Assembly: GCA_026388735.1 (NCBI GenBank)
Contig: JAPLJG010000048.1
Location: forward strand, 1-64,000
From: Deltaproteobacteria bacterium
Lineage (GTDB): Bacteria > Desulfobacterota > Desulfobulbia > Desulfobulbales > Desulfurivibrionaceae
Length of the DNA: 64,000 nt
Direction of reading: 5' to 3'
This document shows positions 18,674 through 28,213 of the stretch, in pieces. Every line of letters starts with the position of its first letter. The first letter of the stretch is position 1. A model generated the notes under the pieces. That model ran no database searches. It was not told the origin of the DNA and saw nothing but the letters and a program-made list of their open reading frames with translations. Both the position numbers and the translations under genes were made by a program.

Positions 18674-19603
18674 ATGTCTCGTATCCTGATTGCTGGCAGC
18701 GATTCGTTGATCATGCCGGAATGTCGGCTTCTCCTCGATGCCAAGGGCTTCACGATGAAGCATTGCGCCAATCTGCATGATGCCTTGGCGCAGGTGCTGG
18801 AAGACCCTCCGGATTTGTTGGTGACGGAAAAGGGGTTTTCCGGCAAAAATGGCGATGTTGAACTGATCCGGGCGGTGAAGGCCTGTCTGCAAAAAGCCAA
18901 CATCCCTATATTCCTGGTTGTGGACGAGAATCAGCTCCAGGTTGAGCTGGACTGGGACAATTATCCGGTGGATGACATCCTCACCCGGCCTTTCACCCCC
19001 GAGGTTCTGCTTACCCGGATCCGGCTGGCCGAATCCCGTATGATTCGGGCCTTTGATAACAACCCCCTCAGTCGGCTTCCCGGCAACACCTCGATTATCC
19101 GCGCCATCCAGCGGGTACTCGGGGAGGCGGACGGCTATGCGGTCTGCTATGTGGATATCGATAATTTCAAACCCTATAATGACCGGTATGGTTTTACCCG
19201 TGGCGATGAAGTGATTCTCATGGTGGCCCGGGTCATGGTTAATGTGGTGGATGAGCTTGCCCGAAAAGGCAGTTTCGTTGGGCATATCGGCGGGGATGAT
19301 TTTGTTTTCATCGTTCGGGAAGAGATGGTGGAGGCGGTGTGCAAAAAGATTCTCGCCAATTTCGATCTGGTGCGCAACATGTTCTTGAGTGCGGAAGACA
19401 TCGCGGTTGGCGAGTTTGTCGGCCGCGACCGTCAGGACCGCGAGACGCGTTTCGGGCTTTTGAGCCTTTCCATTGCGGCGGTGACAACCGGTGGCGGCAG
19501 GTACACGCATTATGGCGAAGTTTCTTCTGTTGCTTCCCAGCTTAAGCATTGCGTGAAAAAATTGGATGGCAGCAATTATCTGATTGACCGGCGGGATATA
19601 TAG
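18674..19603 (+). CDS. Receiver-like + GGDEF domain protein
   Basis: N-terminal response-regulator-like region; GGDDF motif in 'GHIGGDDFVFIVREE'. Confidence 0.85.
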   Translation: MSRILIAGSDSLIMPECRLLLDAKGFTMKHCANLHDALAQVLEDPPDLLVTEKGFSGKNGDVELIRAVKACLQKANIPIFLVVDENQLQVELDWDNYPVDDILTRPFTPEVLLTRIRLAESRMIRAFDNNPLSRLPGNTSIIRAIQRVLGEADGYAVCYVDIDNFKPYNDRYGFTRGDEVILMVARVMVNVVDELARKGSFVGHIGGDDFVFIVREEMVEAVCKKILANFDLVRNMFLSAEDIAVGEFVGRDRQDRETRFGLLSLSIAAVTTGGGRYTHYGEVSSVASQLKHCVKKLDGSNYLIDRRDI

Positions 19604-19667
19604 CCGTCGATTTGCTGTATGCAGGAAGGTGACGGCGGACTGAAGCCGTACATAGATGAGACGTGCA

Positions 19668-19704
19668 GCACCTGTGCCGAATTTGGATGCAGGTGCTTTT
19701 TTTT
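19668..19704 (+). terminator. Intrinsic terminator
   Basis: GCACCTG...CAGGTGC + T8. Confidence 0.75.
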
Positions 19705-19878
19705 GTGCTGATCCTTGTTGGCTGATGATGCAGAAGATCTGGGGCAGAAACAGCTCTGCAATGACAAACAGGAGTATGGGCGGTAATTATGCCTGCTTGG
19801 TGTTGTCTTGAAAAAACTTGCTTTGATGTTTGTTTTGCGCTAAGTATGAATCTATATGTTGTTTACTTGTAACGATCA

Positions 19879-20373
19879 ATGGTGGAGGGTTTAGATATGG
19901 GAAAATCGCTTGTTGAAATGGCGGCGGATCTGGTTCAGTCGCAATGTGCTTCAAAGGCTATGAATACAGAGGAATTAACCCTGGCGTTGCAATCTACTTT
20001 TAATGCGTTGCAGGCGTTGCAGGCAGGCGAAGCAAAACAGCAGGCTGGAATTTCAGAAGGAACTGCTGGGGTGGCGGCTGTTCCAGGCATGACTCCGGAA
20101 AAATCAATCCAGAAAAATAAAATAGTCTGTCTGGAGTGTGGGCAGGAATTCAAGATGCTGTCGCCAAAGCATCTGCGCTCCCATGGCCTGACCGGCAGGG
20201 AATACCGGGGGAAATGGGGTTTCCCCCTGCGGCAGCCTCTTTGCGCAAAGTCCCTTTCCGAACGACGCAAGAAAGCAGGTAAGGACCGCGGCCTGCCGGA
20301 TAATTTGCGTAAAGCCATTGCCAAGCGCAAGAAAAACGGCCAGGCCAAGAAGGCGGCCGCCGTGAAGAAATAG
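19879..20373 (+). CDS. MucR/Ros-family transcriptional regulator
   Basis: IVCLECGQEFKMLSPKHLRSHGLTGREYRGKWGFP. Confidence 0.92.
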   Translation: MVEGLDMGKSLVEMAADLVQSQCASKAMNTEELTLALQSTFNALQALQAGEAKQQAGISEGTAGVAAVPGMTPEKSIQKNKIVCLECGQEFKMLSPKHLRSHGLTGREYRGKWGFPLRQPLCAKSLSERRKKAGKDRGLPDNLRKAIAKRKKNGQAKKAAAVKK

Positions 20374-20731
20374 CTCCGCTGACAGGAGGCTGATATTAGA
20401 TGTACACCTCATGGCGGGCCTCTGACCTGATGACGGTCGGGGCCCTCCATTTTTGTTAAGGCGTGGCAGTCCTTTTCCTGGGGTGCTGGGCCGTACTGCT
20501 TCAAGCAAAGGTGTGGATGTTGACTTTTGCCCGAATACACTGCATAGTGGCCGCTATTTTTTACATCGTCTCCGGCTTGGGGTATAATCCGTTTATTCTT
20601 TTTTTGTGAGACCGCGATGATTGTTGAACTCACAAAAAGCCGCGATCATGCAGGTCGCCGCTTCGCTGCTGTAATCTGTTGATTTGGGTTAGCGGACCTT
20701 TGTGTTCCCCCTTTTTTTTGTGAGTGGCTTT

Positions 20732-21544
20732 ATGATTGGTATTTTTGATTCGGGTGTGGGCGGGATGACAGTGGCCAAGGCTGTTGAGCAGCTTTTGCCG
20801 CAATACCGCATTGCCTATTTCGGCGATCTGGCGCGAACCCCCTATGGTTCCAAGAGCCCGGAAACCATTATTGCCTATGCCCGGCAGAATACGGAGTTTC
20901 TTCTCAGCCAGGGGGCAAAGATCATCATTGTCGCTTGCAATACCGCAGCCAGCGTGGCCGCAGAGATTCTCCAGCAGGAATTTTCCGTGCCCATCTTCGA
21001 GGTCATCACCCCGGCGGTAAGCAAGGCCGTAGCCACCAGCCGCTCCGGCAGGATCGGGGTGATCGGCACCCGGGCCACCATCAAGAGTGGGGTGTATGAA
21101 AAAAAGATTCTAGCCGAGCAGCCGGGATACACCGTATATTCCCAGGCCTGCCCCCTCCTGGTTCCTCTGGTCGAGGAAGGTTGGCTGAACAAGCGGGAAA
21201 CCAAGATGATCCTCCGGCGCTATCTCCAGCCGCTTCGGCTCCGGCAGGTGGACACCTTTGTTCTGGGTTGCACCCATTATCCGCTCCTTAAGGATTTGAT
21301 CCAGCCGCGCATCGGCAAGCGGGTGGCGATCATCGATTCTTCTGAGGTGGTGGCGGAGAGCCTGGCCCTTTTTCTGGCAAACAACCCGGACATCGAGCAG
21401 CAGCTCGAGCAAAACGGGGAAAGCCATTATTATGTTTCCGATGTAACCGATGCGGCTGTCGATATAGCCAGAAAGGTCTTTGGGAGACCTATTGCCTTGG
21501 AAAAGGTTGCTTCGGATATTTTTAACAGGAGTCATTTGTCATGA
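20732..21544 (+). CDS. murI: Glutamate racemase
   Basis: MIGIFDSGVGGMTVAKAVEQLLPQYRIAYFGDLARTPYG. Confidence 0.97.
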   Translation: MIGIFDSGVGGMTVAKAVEQLLPQYRIAYFGDLARTPYGSKSPETIIAYARQNTEFLLSQGAKIIIVACNTAASVAAEILQQEFSVPIFEVITPAVSKAVATSRSGRIGVIGTRATIKSGVYEKKILAEQPGYTVYSQACPLLVPLVEEGWLNKRETKMILRRYLQPLRLRQVDTFVLGCTHYPLLKDLIQPRIGKRVAIIDSSEVVAESLALFLANNPDIEQQLEQNGESHYYVSDVTDAAVDIARKVFGRPIALEKVASDIFNRSHLS

Positions 21545-22215
21545 ACCACACTGCTTTCTCTACTAAATCTTTGTGCTCTTTGTTGATTGGTCTCATGTCA
21601 CTGGCGGTTCTTCCCGATGCAGGCCGGTGTGCTGCCCTGACCCCATTGGAGTTGGCCCAGAAACTCCAGGCCCGCTATGAAGAGACCAAGACCATGACCG
21701 CCGATTTCAAGCAGTCCACCTCGGTGCCCATGAGCACCCGCAAGCGGCTTGGCGCGGGCAAGGTGGTGATCTCCAAGCCCGGCCGTATCCGCTGGGATTA
21801 CCAGGCGCCGGATAAACAGGTGTTGATCAGCGACGGCAAGAAAGTTTCCATGTTTATCGCCAACTCAGCCCATATGATTGTGCAGCCTGTTTCGCAATAC
21901 ATCAATTCCGACGTCACCTATGCCTTTTTTGCCGGTACGGGTAATATCGTCCGCGATTTCAAGGTGCTGCCGCCGGAAAGACAGGGGGATGCGAGTCTGA
22001 AGGCGATCAAGCTCGTACCCAAGATCGCGCATCCGCAGGTGGATTACCTCCATGTCTGGATCGACGAGAATTTCATGATCCGTCGTCTTGAGATTGTCGA
22101 TCATTTTGGCAGTATAACCGACCTGGCCTTTTCCAATATCACCCGTAACGAACCGGTGTCGCCGGAGACCTTCGTCTTTACCCCGCCGTTGGGCACAGAA
22201 ATTATCGAGCAATAA
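21541..22215 (+). CDS. lolA: Outer-membrane lipoprotein carrier LolA-like
   Basis: Signal peptide; LQARYEETKTMTADFKQSTSVPMS...GKVVISKPGRIRWDYQAPDKQVLISDG. Confidence 0.9.
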   Translation: MNHTAFSTKSLCSLLIGLMSLAVLPDAGRCAALTPLELAQKLQARYEETKTMTADFKQSTSVPMSTRKRLGAGKVVISKPGRIRWDYQAPDKQVLISDGKKVSMFIANSAHMIVQPVSQYINSDVTYAFFAGTGNIVRDFKVLPPERQGDASLKAIKLVPKIAHPQVDYLHVWIDENFMIRRLEIVDHFGSITDLAFSNITRNEPVSPETFVFTPPLGTEIIEQ

Positions 22216-22322
22216 AAAACCGCTCAGCAGCACCACATCTGCTTTGTCATCGGCATGCTCGTGTGCAGAAGCACACTTCGCAGACCTCTTTCGTGCATCT
22301 GTGGCACTGCTGAGCGGTTTTT
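22215..22322. other. Long structured hairpin element (terminator or possible small RNA)
   Basis: AAAAACCGCTCAGCAG ... CTGCTGAGCGGTTTTT 16-bp stem enclosing about 75 nt with nested GTGTGC-AGAA-GCACAC hairpin (22261-22276). Confidence 0.6.
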
Positions 22323-22366
22323 GATCTAGGTACAAAATTTTCTTCTAATAATTAAGAGCAGCAGGA

Positions 22367-24211
22367 ATGGTTGAGAACACAGGTCAGCCGCACCTTCCGT
22401 TTCGCCTGGGGTTGATCGCCATGCCATGGGCGTTGTTCAACCGGCCCTCTGTGCAGTTGGGAGCGCTCAAGGGCTATCTGGCCCAGGCCGAGCCGGATGT
22501 GCAGGTGAGCTGTCTGCATCCCTATCTGGGGTTGGCCAAGGCCATTGGTCTCGATCTTTATCGGGAAATATCCCAGGATTTCTGGCTCTGCGAGGGGCTC
22601 TATGCCGGGCTGCTCTTCCCGGAGCAACGCGGGGTGCTGCGCGGGTTTCTTGGCAAACGACTCAAACAGTGCAAGACTGCGGGCGCTCAGGATATTGACA
22701 GCCTCTGGCAAAAGGTGGATGCGCATCTGCAACACTGGCTTGCCCGGCAGGATTGGAAGCAGTTCGATCTGGTGGGTTTTTCCGTTTGTTTCAACCAATT
22801 GCTGGCCTCCCTTCTCGCGGCCAAGCAGCTTAAGGCGCTACAGCCGCACCTGCCCATCGTCTTTGGCGGCTCATCTTGTGTGGCGGAAATGGGCAGCTCC
22901 CTGCTCATGGCCTTTCCCTGGCTCGATTATGTGGTGCATGGCGAGGGGGAGATGCCGTTGGCGAACCTCTGCCAGGTTTTGGCCGGGCGGCAAAGCGATC
23001 TGGCCCCCCAGGTCATGGTCCGAAACCAGCAGGCAAGCAACGAGACCTTCACCGGCTGCCAGTTCAAGACTCTTTCCGAGTTACCTACCCCTGATTACGC
23101 TGATTATTTTCATGACCTGCGCCAAGAATTTTCCGGGGAACCCTTCGTGCCGGAGTTGCCGGTGGAGTTTTCTCGCGGCTGCTGGTGGGGGAAATGCACC
23201 TTCTGCAATCTCAATCTCCAGTGGCATGGCTACCGTGGCAAAACCGCAGCGCAGGTGGAGCAGGAGGTGCTGAGCCTTTCCGAACGGCATGGCTGCCTGA
23301 ATTTTAGTTTTACGGATAATGTCCTGCCCGGTCGGGAAGCCACACCTTTTTTTGCCAAGATGGCCTCGGGTAAAAAGGATTTTCGTTTTTTTGCCGAACT
23401 TCGGGTCAACCAGCGGGGAGAAATTCTCAAAGGTTACCGGCAGGGCGGGTTGGTGGCGGTGCAGGCCGGGATCGAGGCCCTCAGTCAGGGGCTGCTTGAG
23501 AGGATGCGTAAAGGGGCCACGGTCATGGAGAATCTGGCCCTGATGAAGGAGAGCCTTGCCCTGGGCATCCGGTTGGACGGGAACCTGATCACCGGCTTTC
23601 CTGGGTCCACCGAGGCGGAGGTGCAGGAGACCCTGGTTAACCTTGATTTTGTTCTGCCCTTTACCCCCCTGACCGCTGCGACTTTTTTCCTCGGCCATGG
23701 CTGCGAGGTTGCCGAGAATCCCAGCGATTACGGCATCCGCGCCATTGTCCAACACGCCAATAATCGCAAGCTTTTCCCGCCGCACATCCTCTCGGGCCTG
23801 ACTCTGCTGATCAACGACTATCGCGGCGACCGGGCTGACCAACGCCGACTCTGGCAGCCGGTGATCAAAAAGATCCGCGATTGGCAGCGGTTTCACAAGG
23901 CACGCCGCAGCCCGGCCCATCTGGTCCCGCCGCTTTCCTACCGTGATGCGGGCAATCTCTTGATTATCCGTCAGGAACTGCCTGGGCAGGTGACTCTTCA
24001 CCACCGGTTGCGCGGCATTTCTCGGGCCATCTATCTCGCCTGCGAAACCATAGTCGAGTTCGAGGAGCTTACCCGCCTGTTTCCCAAGCTTGGCACGACG
24101 CAACTGGCAACTTTTCTTGCCGAGCTTGCGGTAAAACGGTTGCTCTTTGTCCAGGGAACAAGGTACCTTGCCCTGGCAGTGCATACCACTGCCACAGGAA
24201 ACGGATTATGA
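22367..24211 (+). CDS. B12-binding radical SAM protein, RiPP-maturation (rSAM ocin_1-like) family
   Basis: B12-binding-like N-terminal region; VEFSRGCWWGKCTFCNLNLQWHGYRGK cluster motif. Confidence 0.8.
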   Translation: MVENTGQPHLPFRLGLIAMPWALFNRPSVQLGALKGYLAQAEPDVQVSCLHPYLGLAKAIGLDLYREISQDFWLCEGLYAGLLFPEQRGVLRGFLGKRLKQCKTAGAQDIDSLWQKVDAHLQHWLARQDWKQFDLVGFSVCFNQLLASLLAAKQLKALQPHLPIVFGGSSCVAEMGSSLLMAFPWLDYVVHGEGEMPLANLCQVLAGRQSDLAPQVMVRNQQASNETFTGCQFKTLSELPTPDYADYFHDLRQEFSGEPFVPELPVEFSRGCWWGKCTFCNLNLQWHGYRGKTAAQVEQEVLSLSERHGCLNFSFTDNVLPGREATPFFAKMASGKKDFRFFAELRVNQRGEILKGYRQGGLVAVQAGIEALSQGLLERMRKGATVMENLALMKESLALGIRLDGNLITGFPGSTEAEVQETLVNLDFVLPFTPLTAATFFLGHGCEVAENPSDYGIRAIVQHANNRKLFPPHILSGLTLLINDYRGDRADQRRLWQPVIKKIRDWQRFHKARRSPAHLVPPLSYRDAGNLLIIRQELPGQVTLHHRLRGISRAIYLACETIVEFEELTRLFPKLGTTQLATFLAELAVKRLLFVQGTRYLALAVHTTATGNGL

Positions 24212-24759
24212 TGGAAAATACAGGGGCCATACAGCTCCCCATAAAAAAACTGGTGATCGGCGGCTGCCGTAGCGGCAAGAGCCGCTACGCGGAGCAATGG
24301 GTGGCCGAAAATTTTTCGGACAAGGTTTTTGTCGCCACCTTGGAAGCCAGGAACGATGCAGAGATGGATCAGCGCATCGCCCTGCACCTACAGAGCCGGG
24401 GCACAGGCTGGCTGACCGTGGAAGAGCCGTTGGCTCTGGCCGGGGTGCTTGAGAAAAACGCGACCGGGGCAGAGGTTTTCCTGGTGGATTGTCTGACCAT
24501 GTGGCTTACCAATATGATGATGCAGGATTTCAGCGACGAGAAGATTCAGGCCCAGGTTGCCCGGTTGTGCGAGACCGTCATCGATCTTTCTGTCTCGGTG
24601 GTGTTGGTTGCCAATGAGGTTGGCCTTGGCATCGTGCCGGAATCGCCCCTGGGCCGATGCTTTCGCGATCTGGCCGGCTGGACCAATCAGCAGATGGCCC
24701 GGGCCTGCCAGCAGGTGGTTTTCGTGGCAGCCGGTCTGCCCTTGCGGCTCAAGGGTTAA
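24208..24759 (+). CDS. cobU: Adenosylcobinamide kinase/adenosylcobinamide-phosphate guanylyltransferase
   Basis: KKLVIGGCRSGKSRYAEQWV; VDCLTMWLTNMM. Confidence 0.95.
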   Translation: MMENTGAIQLPIKKLVIGGCRSGKSRYAEQWVAENFSDKVFVATLEARNDAEMDQRIALHLQSRGTGWLTVEEPLALAGVLEKNATGAEVFLVDCLTMWLTNMMMQDFSDEKIQAQVARLCETVIDLSVSVVLVANEVGLGIVPESPLGRCFRDLAGWTNQQMARACQQVVFVAAGLPLRLKG

Positions 24760-24760
24760 A

Positions 24761-25852
24761 ATGAATACCAGCTTGATCAGCGCCCAGGGCGCCCACGGCG
24801 GGGATATTCTCTCCATGGCCAAGCGGTTGGGTTGTGGGGTTGGCGATCTTGTCGACCTGAGCAGCAATCTCACCCCGTTGGGCATGCCGCCGGGCCTGCG
24901 GGAAGCGCTGGTTGCCAGGCTTGGTGAGATCAGCTTTCTGCCGGAAAGCGGCAGCGAAACCCTGGTCCGGCTTTTTGCCGAGAAATACGGCTGTAGCCCC
25001 CAGCAAGTCCTGGCGGGCAACGGCACCACCGAATTCATCTATGCCGTGCCGGCCAGCGTTCAGTCCAGGCGCGCCCTGATCATCGCCCCCACCTATGCTG
25101 ATTACCAGACAGCCAGCCAGTGGGCCGGGTTGAGCGTTGATTTTTTCACTCTCAAAGCCGACGAGGATTTCGCCCTTGATTTCAACCGGTTGTCTGCCCA
25201 ACTCACCGGGGGCGAACTGGTGTTTCTCTGCAACCCCAACAACCCCACTGGTCGGGTGGTTCCAAGTCGCGCGCTGATGAATTTTATCCTCGCCCATCCC
25301 ACTTCGGAATTTCTCATCGACGAATCGTATCTCCCCTTTGTGAACGAGCCTTCCCTGGCCGGGTTTCCCCTGCCGGCCAATCTATTTTTGCTCTGCTCCT
25401 CCTCGAAAATTTACGGCGTCCCCGGCCTGCGCCTTGGCTTTCTTGTGGCCAACGAGGAGAAGATGGCTCGCTTTGCGGCGCGGCGCAAACCCTGGGGCGT
25501 GAACCGCATGGCCCAGGTGGCTGGGGAGTATCTTCTGACGCATGGTGAAGCCTATGTTCAGGCGGTGCGTGAGTATCTTGCTCAGGTCCGGCCCGGTTTT
25601 GTCGCCCGGCTCGCTGCCTTGCCTGGGGTGCAGGTGGTGCCTGGCGCGGCGAATTTCATCCTCTGTCGCTTGGCCGGGCCAATGACCGCGGCTCAACTGC
25701 GGGAGGCCATGCTCCGGCAGCGCATCATGATTCGGGATTGCAGCAACTTCACCGGCCTGGATGGTCAGTATTTCCGGGTCTCGCTGCAAGATGCCGAGCG
25801 CAATGAGCGGTGCTTGGCCGCCCTCGCCGGCATCCTTGGAGAAAAGCCATGA
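24761..25852 (+). CDS. cobD: Threonine-phosphate decarboxylase (class I/II aminotransferase fold)
   Basis: AHGGDILSMAKRLGCGVGDLVDLSSNLTPLGMP; adjacent to cobU. Confidence 0.88.
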   Translation: MNTSLISAQGAHGGDILSMAKRLGCGVGDLVDLSSNLTPLGMPPGLREALVARLGEISFLPESGSETLVRLFAEKYGCSPQQVLAGNGTTEFIYAVPASVQSRRALIIAPTYADYQTASQWAGLSVDFFTLKADEDFALDFNRLSAQLTGGELVFLCNPNNPTGRVVPSRALMNFILAHPTSEFLIDESYLPFVNEPSLAGFPLPANLFLLCSSSKIYGVPGLRLGFLVANEEKMARFAARRKPWGVNRMAQVAGEYLLTHGEAYVQAVREYLAQVRPGFVARLAALPGVQVVPGAANFILCRLAGPMTAAQLREAMLRQRIMIRDCSNFTGLDGQYFRVSLQDAERNERCLAALAGILGEKP

Positions 25853-26361
25853 GAATCGCGATCCTCTCCGACACCCACGACCACATCCTCAACCTGCGGG
25901 CTGCGGTGAAATACTGCAACGCCTACAGCGTGAGCATGATCATCCACTGCGGCGACCTGATTTCCCCGTTCATGCTCGACGAACTCGCCCGCTTCAGCGG
26001 TGCGGTGCATTTGATTTACGGCAACAACATCGGCGACCAGCATGTGATCTCCCAGGCGTGCGGGTTGCGCTTTCCCACCATCAGCCACCACGGGATTCTC
26101 GGTGCGGTGGAGGCTGGGGGGCTGAAGCTCGCCTTTACCCACTATCCGCAGCTGGCCAGGGGCATCGCCAGCCAGGGCATGTTCGACGTGGTCTGCTGCG
26201 GCCATAACCATCGCTATCAGGTGGAAAAGGTCGGTAATTGCCTGCTGGTCAACCCCGGCGAGCTGTTGGGTAAGGACGAGCAGCCAGGATTTTGCATCCT
26301 ACAGTGTGAAACAAAAGAAGTGGAAAGGGTGGAGATCGGCTCCGCCATCGACAAGGATTGA
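25849..26361 (+). CDS. YfcE/MJ0936-family metallophosphoesterase
   Basis: MRIAILSDTHDHILNLRAAVKYCN...IIHCGDLISP...CCGHNHRYQ. Confidence 0.92.
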   Translation: MRIAILSDTHDHILNLRAAVKYCNAYSVSMIIHCGDLISPFMLDELARFSGAVHLIYGNNIGDQHVISQACGLRFPTISHHGILGAVEAGGLKLAFTHYPQLARGIASQGMFDVVCCGHNHRYQVEKVGNCLLVNPGELLGKDEQPGFCILQCETKEVERVEIGSAIDKD

Positions 26362-26434
26362 AACGATAAGAGAGAAGCTTCCGTTTCGTAGTTGATAATC
26401 ATGGAAAAACAACGTGTGGGTAAGGGTGATAACA

Positions 26435-27658
26435 ATGACCGATGATGATAAAAGCTTTGCCGAAATGTTTCAGGAAACCGCAGCCAGCACCAAGGAACGG
26501 TTGCGGCCGGGCCAGAAGATCGAGGCCACCGTGGTGCGTATTGCCAAGGAATGGATCTTTCTCGATCTGGGCGCCAAGAGTGAAGGTTCGGTGGCCAAAA
26601 ATGAGTTCACCGATGCCGAGGGCAATCTGACCGTGGCGGAAGGCGACAAGGTGCAGGTCTATTTTCTTTCCGAGAAGAGGAACGAACGGTTATTCACCGC
26701 CAAGGTGAGCGGCGGTGCGGTGGCCGGTCATCTTGATGAGGCCTGCCAGAACGGTATCCCGGTTGAAGGCACGGTAACGGCTGAGGTCAAGGGCGGCTTT
26801 GATGTTCGCTTCTCCGGCAGCGTCCGGGCCTTCTGCCCTTTTTCCCAGATGGAGATGCGGCGGATCGAAAACGCCGAGGAATACATCGGCAAGAAGTTCG
26901 CCTTTCGGATCACCAAGTTCAGCGAGCACGGCAAGAACATCGTGGTTTCCCGCCGGGCTTTGCTTGAGGAGGAACGAGCCCAGCAGAAGGAGACCCTGCA
27001 AGAATCCCTGGCCATCGGCCAGACCGTTACGGGGGTTATTACTTCCATCCGCGATTTCGGCGCCTTTGTCGATATCGGCGGCATCGAGGGTCTGATTCCG
27101 GTTTCAGAGATCGCCTGGGGCCGGATCGAGGATATCCACGAGCGGTTGGCCGTGGGCCAGGAAGTCACCGTCACCGTGCTCAAGCTGGACTGGGATCAGG
27201 ACCGCTATTCCTTCAGCCTCAAGGATTCTCAGCCCAACCCCTGGGATGAGATCGGCGGGATGTTCTCCGAGGGCAGCGTCGTCACCGGTAAGGTTGTTCG
27301 CCTCACGGAATTCGGGGCCTTTGTTGCACTTGCTCCGGGCATCGACGGCCTGGTGCATATCTCCAAACTGGGGGCGGGGCGGCGTATCAGCCATCCGCGC
27401 GAGGTTGTCCAGGTGGGGGATGCCCTTGAGGTGAAGATCGACAGCGTGGACCCAGAGAAAAAACGGCTGTCCCTCTCCTTGCCCATGCCTGCTAAGGTGG
27501 AGGGTCAGGAGACCGGTAAGCCAGGTGGCAAAAAGGACAAGGCTGCGGGTGAGGGTGAAAACCAGGGCGATTTCCGTCAGTACATCGCGGAAAAGAAGAA
27601 GGCCGCCACTCCCATGGCCACCTTTGCCGACCTCTTCAACAAGGGGCAGGCAAAGTAG
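26435..27658 (+). CDS. S1 RNA-binding domain protein (ribosomal protein S1-like)
   Basis: Multiple S1 domains (GVITSIRDFGAFVDIGGIEGLIPVSEIAWGRI; GKVVRLTEFGAFVALAPGIDGLVHISKL). Confidence 0.92.
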   Translation: MTDDDKSFAEMFQETAASTKERLRPGQKIEATVVRIAKEWIFLDLGAKSEGSVAKNEFTDAEGNLTVAEGDKVQVYFLSEKRNERLFTAKVSGGAVAGHLDEACQNGIPVEGTVTAEVKGGFDVRFSGSVRAFCPFSQMEMRRIENAEEYIGKKFAFRITKFSEHGKNIVVSRRALLEEERAQQKETLQESLAIGQTVTGVITSIRDFGAFVDIGGIEGLIPVSEIAWGRIEDIHERLAVGQEVTVTVLKLDWDQDRYSFSLKDSQPNPWDEIGGMFSEGSVVTGKVVRLTEFGAFVALAPGIDGLVHISKLGAGRRISHPREVVQVGDALEVKIDSVDPEKKRLSLSLPMPAKVEGQETGKPGGKKDKAAGEGENQGDFRQYIAEKKKAATPMATFADLFNKGQAK

Positions 27659-27715
27659 GGCGGGGCATCGGCTTGTTTGTTGTTTTTCTCCCGGACCGGG
27701 AGAGCGGGTTTAGCG

Positions 27716-28117
27716 TCAGCAGCTGTCGTTGACGCGTTGGCTGCTTGCCGCCCAGCGGTACAGGTAATCGTTGAGCTTCAGCTGTTGCTCAAGGGTGATG
27801 GTGTCCCAAGCGCCTTGCTTGGCGCATTTCGGGGAGCGGGTTTCAAAAACCCGGTTCCAGCCCTCCGAGCTTTTTGATTCCACCCAGAGAAAGGGGGCGC
27901 CTTTGTCGTTGTTGCGAGTGTGGCAGCTCTTGCAGACATCTTTAAAGAGTTTGCCGCCCTCGCCCCAGGGGCGGCTCTCCCAATCCAGCGGGCCGTCGCT
28001 CAGAACCCGGCAGGTTTGGGTGGCCGCGTCATAGCGGGTTTTGGGAGCGGCAAAAGCCTGGTTGGCCAAGGCGGGAACAAGGAGCAGGGCTGCGAGGGTA
28101 AGGGCGAAGCGTTTCAT
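27716..28117 (-). CDS. Monoheme c-type cytochrome
   Basis: Signal peptide MKRFALTLAALLLVPALANQAFA and CKSCH motif. Confidence 0.82.
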   Translation of the reverse strand: MKRFALTLAALLLVPALANQAFAAPKTRYDAATQTCRVLSDGPLDWESRPWGEGGKLFKDVCKSCHTRNNDKGAPFLWVESKSSEGWNRVFETRSPKCAKQGAWDTITLEQQLKLNDYLYRWAASSQRVNDSC

Positions 28118-28213
28118 GGAATTCTCCTTTCTGGGTGGTTGCTTGAAAGGAAAAAGTAGCGCGGGTTTTGGGTTTTGGCAAGGACCAAAATTCGGCCTCA
28201 TAAATAAGTGCGG

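Noticed and set aside
17734-18903. 389-aa minus-strand ORF
   Set aside because: Antisense to HDOD/GGDEF genes that have clear homology signatures.
23081-24184. 367-aa minus-strand ORF
   Set aside because: Antisense to the radical SAM gene.
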